DNA from: Zoroaster sp. YZ-2022 | Taxonomy: Eukaryota > Echinodermata > Asteroidea > Forcipulatida > Zoroasteridae | Direction: 5' to 3' | Assembly (NCBI GenBank): GCA_029582265.1 | Contig: CM055822.1 | Location: 7,371,200-7,435,199 of the forward strand | DNA length: 64,000 nucleotides | Position numbers and translations under genes: made by a program | Shown here: piece after piece, positions 29,401 to 35,400 of the stretch | How positions within the stretch are numbered: position 1 is the stretch's first letter | Layout of the letters: every line of letters begins with the position of its first letter | Notes under the pieces: generated by a model | Told to the model about the DNA's origin: nothing | Databases searched by the model: none | What the model saw: only the letters and a program-made list of their open reading frames with translations

Positions 29401-32400
29401 CGCTTTGCCGTGACGATATTTCCCGCGGTGGAAAACACCCGTTCGGAGAGCACTGATGTTGCCGGAATACCAAGATACTTCTTGGCGATCCTTGCGACTG
29501 ATGGAAACCGAACAGCATTTGACTGCCACCAATGACATGGATCATCACTGAGCCTGGCTGGTTTGGTTTCAAAGACAATGACCGACTTAACACCTCCCTT
29601 TTTATGTCTTTCTGTTGAAACAAATTGTCACCTTGTCGGCAAATGTAATACACAAGAGCTTGGTATCGGTGGGTAAATAAATGTAAATGTTGGTGATATG
29701 AGGAGGGATGGTCGGTGGCACATCAAAATAATTACACAACAAAACCAATTTCAACACCACTTTTTTATTAGGACAACAATTAATGTGGATGTCCCCTATA
29801 ATAAAATTCCCTCTATTACATGTAACACATGATGGTGCACACTCCAGTGCAGAAATAAAGCAGCAGTTCTTGTCCCACTCATCCAATTACTGTGAACAAA
29901 AGGCAAACATTCCATCCTGAGCAGCTAGTTTGATACTTGTTTGTAGCATGCCTCAGTCAGGTTATTTGAGTCTTAATGATTAGATACAATGTATCACAAA
30001 CAGTTGGACAAAAGTGTACGGAAAATGTCCATAAAATACTACAAAGGCGTTATCTCTTGAATAAAATTGCTCCTAAAAGTGTAAACATTACATTGTTCAA
30101 TAGTCAAAGATTTCTGTTCACACATGCTGAAATGGTAAGTTCAAATTTTTAAAAGTCGTTTACGGGTACTCGGAACCGAAAAATGGAACCGGGTAATGAC
30201 AGTTTCGGTCGGGTATCCGGATACCTGGCACAGCCCTATTCCATGCCCTGTTGAAAGTCTGCTCTGATCGTGACAATACTGCCCCTTTAACCGGTAACTC
30301 CCAGCACTACCACTAACTACAATTTTGTAAGCTTTAAAGGGGCAGTATTGTCACAATCAGAGCAGACTTTCAACAGGGCATGGAATCGGTGTCCTAGTTT
30401 AAGATGAACACAGTCACTGAAAATTACTGGCTCATTTACGCAGCAGCATGATCTAAAACTAGCAAACAGATTCCATGTCCTGTTGATCGTGAACAATATT
30501 GTCCCTTTAATTCTCAATTGATTTTCCATACATGTAAATGTCTGCTGTACCTGTACATTCTGAATTCACCATTTTACCCATCATCCACAGGTTGAACCCA
30601 GTGACAAAAGATCAAACCTAACCTTCACCTTCAGATGGCAACAATATATATACATTATTCATTTCCTGTAGCCTGGATTGTTAGGGGTCACGAATGCCAT
30701 CCAGTCTAGGAGAGACGTACACTGTACACCCAGTGTGTCTGTGGCTCCTTGCTCTATGCACAGACCCTTACGTTATGTTATCTTGATACAAAATTCCACT
30801 TGTTATGACTATTTGGTAGTCCAAGTATTAAATTGTTAACAGGTGAAATTTGTTTTCAAGACAACATGGGTGGAGAGTGTTTGTTTATTGTATACCAGGG
30901 GATTATGGGGCTAGTGGCTGGGGGGAGGGGGGGGGGCTAGAGGGATCTGGCACTTAACCAGATGACACAATTACTGAATTATATCTTAACTTACTTGATG
31001 TGATGTACATGTACCAAATACATGAGAAATGACATCTGTCATTTTTAACAAACCTTGAAATCTACCACAAATTTTAAATGGATCATGACCATGATCCCTT
31101 TTCAGGGGTCGAAATTAACATGAATTTTATGGTAGCCCACGGGACTAGTTATGTCAAAATGTTACTAGTCCTTCTCATTTTTGAGTAATCCTGAAAAAAG
31201 GTGAACATAAAAACAAAACAAAAAATTAAACCGTGAGCTGGTGAGCAACATGTTCATGCTGAGATCATGCCGAGATCATGCGGAGATCATGCCGAGATCA
31301 TGCGGAGATCATGCCGAGATCATGCCGAGATCATGCGGAGATCATGCCGAGATCATGCCGAGATCATGCCGAGATCATGCCGAGATCATGCCGAGATCAT
31401 GCCGAGATCATGCCGAGATCATGCCGAGATCATGCGGAGATCATGCGGAGATCATGCGGAGATCATGCCGAGATCATGCCGAGATCATGCCGAGATCATG
31501 CCGAGATCATGCCGAGATCATGCCGAGATCATGCCGAGATCATGCCGAGATCATGCCGAGATCATACTGATATGGACTTCCTCAGGATCAACTACGACGA
31601 CTTCAAAGGATTCAAAACACTGCTGCACGTATTGTGACTCTCTCTGAAAAATCATGTCATATCACCCCCATCCTGAAAGATCTGCATTGGCTGCCAATAT
31701 CATATCGTATTATTTATAAAATATTGCTTATCGTTTTCAAATCTTTGAATGATTGTGCACCATTATATATATCTGACTTGTTGAAATGTTATGCCCTCTC
31801 TCACAAGTTACGTTCCAGTGAAAAATTTCTGCTGGCTGAACAAAAGTCTAAACATTCTTGGGGTGACAGATCTTTTACATGGTGTCACCGCAATTAGTCT
31901 TACTTATCATCCTCACCATGCAAAGCTACAAGTTTTACCTAGATCTTTTGAAGTTGTGGCTCCACGCCTTTGGAATGATTTGCCTCTGTACATTCGTGAA
32001 TCTCAATCTGTTTACTCCTTCAAGAAAAATTTAAAACTCATCTTATGTGTATTGCCTATAAGGACTACTAACATTCATTTATGCATTTAAAAAAAAATCT
32101 TTTGTTTAGTATTATATTGCATTTGCTATTGTATTGTTATGCTATTGTATTATTATTATTATTATTATTTATTTATTATTATGGTTTATTAAAAAATCTG
32201 CTCATTGCAGCCTGCCGGCTGAATTACAAAACAGTTTACATTAAAAATATAAAGAATACATACAAATTAAAATTAAGTAAACAGTATGAACCAGATGAAA
32301 AATGAATCTAAAAAAAGAAATCAGTCAAGTACATGCAAGGTACATAAAAATATTGCACAGCAAAAAGCACACTCATCCAGGGGACATGAGAAACCACATT

Positions 32401-35400
32401 AAAAATTATATTACAAATTTATTACAAAAAATTACAAGGATGGTGGGAGTGAGCTGAGAAAATTATTGACAAGTCTGTTGAAATAGGGGACTGGACTGTT
32501 ACTGAGAAGAGCAGTTTTACATGGTACTTCATGAAGAGTTCTTTTAATTCTGAGATTCATAGAATGAGAGCTTTTGGATTTGACAAACCATTCATTAAAT
32601 TTATTTGAGTTATATGATTCTAATGCAAAAGTAGTACAAAGCGTGATTCTTCTAATATATAAAGGTTCCAGACCCAGGGTAGTTAATGCTTGATTATAAT
32701 GAGTATATTTGTTGCCTAAAATGATGCGAGACGTTCTTTTTTGGATGGATTCTAATTGGTCAGAAAGAGTGAGGGAAATACCTGAATGCCATAATGGAGC
32801 TGCATATTCTACAATGGGTCTGATATACCCCTTATACACAGTCACTAGTTCATCATTAGTAAGAGTAGACCATTCTTTTTGAATTTCCTCAACGTGAACA
32901 GTTTCCTGATGGCTTTATTAAAATAACTATGTTACCAATGTATGATTTCTTGTTTACTGTAAAGCGCCTTGAGCACTTCTTGGTGGATACGTGCGCATTA
33001 TAAATCTTCTGTATTATTATTATTATATCATGCTGAGATCATACTGAGATCATACTGAATATTTTTGCATAGATTTATTATTATTTTTTTTTCACTAGCC
33101 CATCAGACTACCCAAACCCCAGCAGCTAGTAGTCCCGCTGCTAAAACCACTAGCCTCGGTCTAGCGGACTAATGTTAATTTCAACCCCTGCTTTTCCATA
33201 TTAGCCCTCCTACTATAGCTGCACTTTAGTGGGAAGGTGCTCGAGGTCAAAACCAGTCAACTGCCTGTCTTGACTGTTGACCCAAATGTGCACACAGGGG
33301 TATTTCTGACTGGTTTTTACTGTCATTTTGACCGCCCTGAACAATACCAGTCAATGCTTTTGCCAGTCAAAAACCGGTCGACTCATTTTGACCTGTAAAT
33401 GTACTTACTACACGTAAGGTTTGACAGTGTTTGACTTTTAATAATAATAATAATAATAATAATGATCATTTGTAATGCGCCGGTATCCGTCAAAAGAGAC
33501 GCTCATGGCGCAGTGACACATCAGTGTAAACAATAAAACAAAATACATGGTAAGAACAATGCAATATAAAATTACAAGGAACAATGATTGTAAAAAGGCT
33601 GACTGGCCCTGGTCAGGATATGCTAGGCAAAGACGATATTCTGACAAGGAAAAACCCTGCATACACAACCATGCAAACAAGGTTGATTTGCAAAAAATAT
33701 AAACACCGTAGCGATACTCTTGACATATTAAACAAAAGCAAAAGGTATAAATACATCATCATAAAAGTCAATAGTTAAACATAAGTAAATTAACGTGAAG
33801 CTGAGATACAGGTTCCCATTCTACACATAATCCCAGCAAATACTACTTTAGGAGTTGCATCGGCAAACCTCTTCATTCTCCTGAAGAAGATTAGAGCAGG
33901 CTAATCGAAACGTAGAGAATAACCCGTGAAGTCCCTATGGTTCTCCCTGAACCATATTAACCCGTGAAGTCCCCATGGTTCTCCCTGAACCATATTTCTC
34001 ACTTAGCGACAGTAGAGAAAAACGAGTTGCCCGAAATTGGTTCTCCCTTGAACCTTTCTCACTTAACGAAGGTTGAGATACGAGTTGTGCGATACGGTTC
34101 TTTTCAGAACCTGTATCTCAGCTTCACGTTAGTTGAGATAAACACATGGTGTTACCGCAAACCGAAACGATATCGATATTCCACCATGCAAAGCCTCAAA
34201 ACTTATATATAAGTAAATTATACATTAATTTTCATCAAATGAGTTTTGAGAGCAGTTTTAAATGAAGCAAGAGATGGAGATTGTTTGACAATCTTAAGTG
34301 CACTAGATACATGTATACTGTACCTTGGTAAGTATATCAACATTTTGACTGATTTTGACCCTTGTAGTAGTAGGAGGGTTAGTACATGTATATCAGCAAA
34401 AGAAATGTGAATGCATAATTTTGAAAAATCGGTGAAATAAAATATGCTGAAACTTTCACAGTCTGGTTAAACCACTCTCTTGATCTATAATATTTATGTG
34501 TACACATACATTGTACCACCACAAGTTCATCTCTACAAGCCCTATTTGGTGGTTGACTGTTAGGGATATCCTTCACAACGCCCAACATAAAAATTACTAT
34601 TTTACACTGTATACAAGGAAATATCAACCATTTAAATATTGATTTACATAACCACACATTGTGTTTACATAAATGTGACATCTGTATGAATTTGGATGAC
34701 AGCTGAGTAATGTACAAACAGCTCTCGGTCTGAATAGGCGCTTCTATTATAGATAAAATCTTGTATACATGTACGTATTGCGTGTAAATGCACTAATTAA
34801 TGCAAAGAGTATTTAACGTAATTGTCCACACACTGTACATTTATTTCCGACAATTTGCAGACAATTTTCAATTTCTTTTCAGATTATGCACTTTTTAAAC
34901 AACCCTTGGCAGTTTGCACAGAAAATACAATAAATTGTATTGATTTTTGAACTATTGTACATATATGTATCTATAGTATAAATTATGTATTTGTACTTCA
35001 ATACATACATGTACATGTATACTACATGTATGTACATTCATAAACTTTAAATTCGGCAAACTCCTTAAATATTTCAAAAAAATGGTTCGAAGAAGAGTTA
35101 TTGCTGATTAAAAATGTTATCTGACAAACCACATGACTGAGTATTTATTGTTCACTGACGCAACTTTATAATTAAACTTAACAATACGCTGAAACTGTGT
35201 TGCAATTTACATGTACTTGGGAACATTTCTAACTTCCTATGACATGTTCTTCTTCCTCAGACTAGAAAGTAGAGAAGAATATAAAACCTACACTTCGACT
35301 GAGACGAAAATGGGAAATCCCCACTTTCTACACATGTAACACATGCAGAGCATACTTCTTTCCAAAGAGAAATTTGATTGTTCCTATCATCCACCATTGT

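Larger units (their letters stand above)
28177..30290 (+). mobile_element. TTAA MITE family F split by a hAT element
   Basis: Outer ends TTAAAGGGACAGTGTCATCA (28177) and TGCCCCTTTAA (30290), both with TTAA. The two halves together match the intact copy at 30334-30510. The hAT element 28349-30238 lies between them. Confidence 0.85.
31103..33190 (+). mobile_element. hAT-like composite carrying array and LINE relics
   Basis: Ends CAGGGGTCGAAATTAACAT and ATGTTAATTTCAACCCCTG are inverted. CTTTT directly flanks both (31098-31102 and 33191-33195), a possible 5-bp duplication. Inside lie an 11-bp array, two LINE tails in opposite orientation and SINE scraps, so the cargo entered later or was carried along. 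Confidence 0.72.

Noticed and set aside
31241..31647. Three overlapping Arg/His-rich ORFs
   Set aside because: Artefacts of the 11-bp GATCATGCCGA array.
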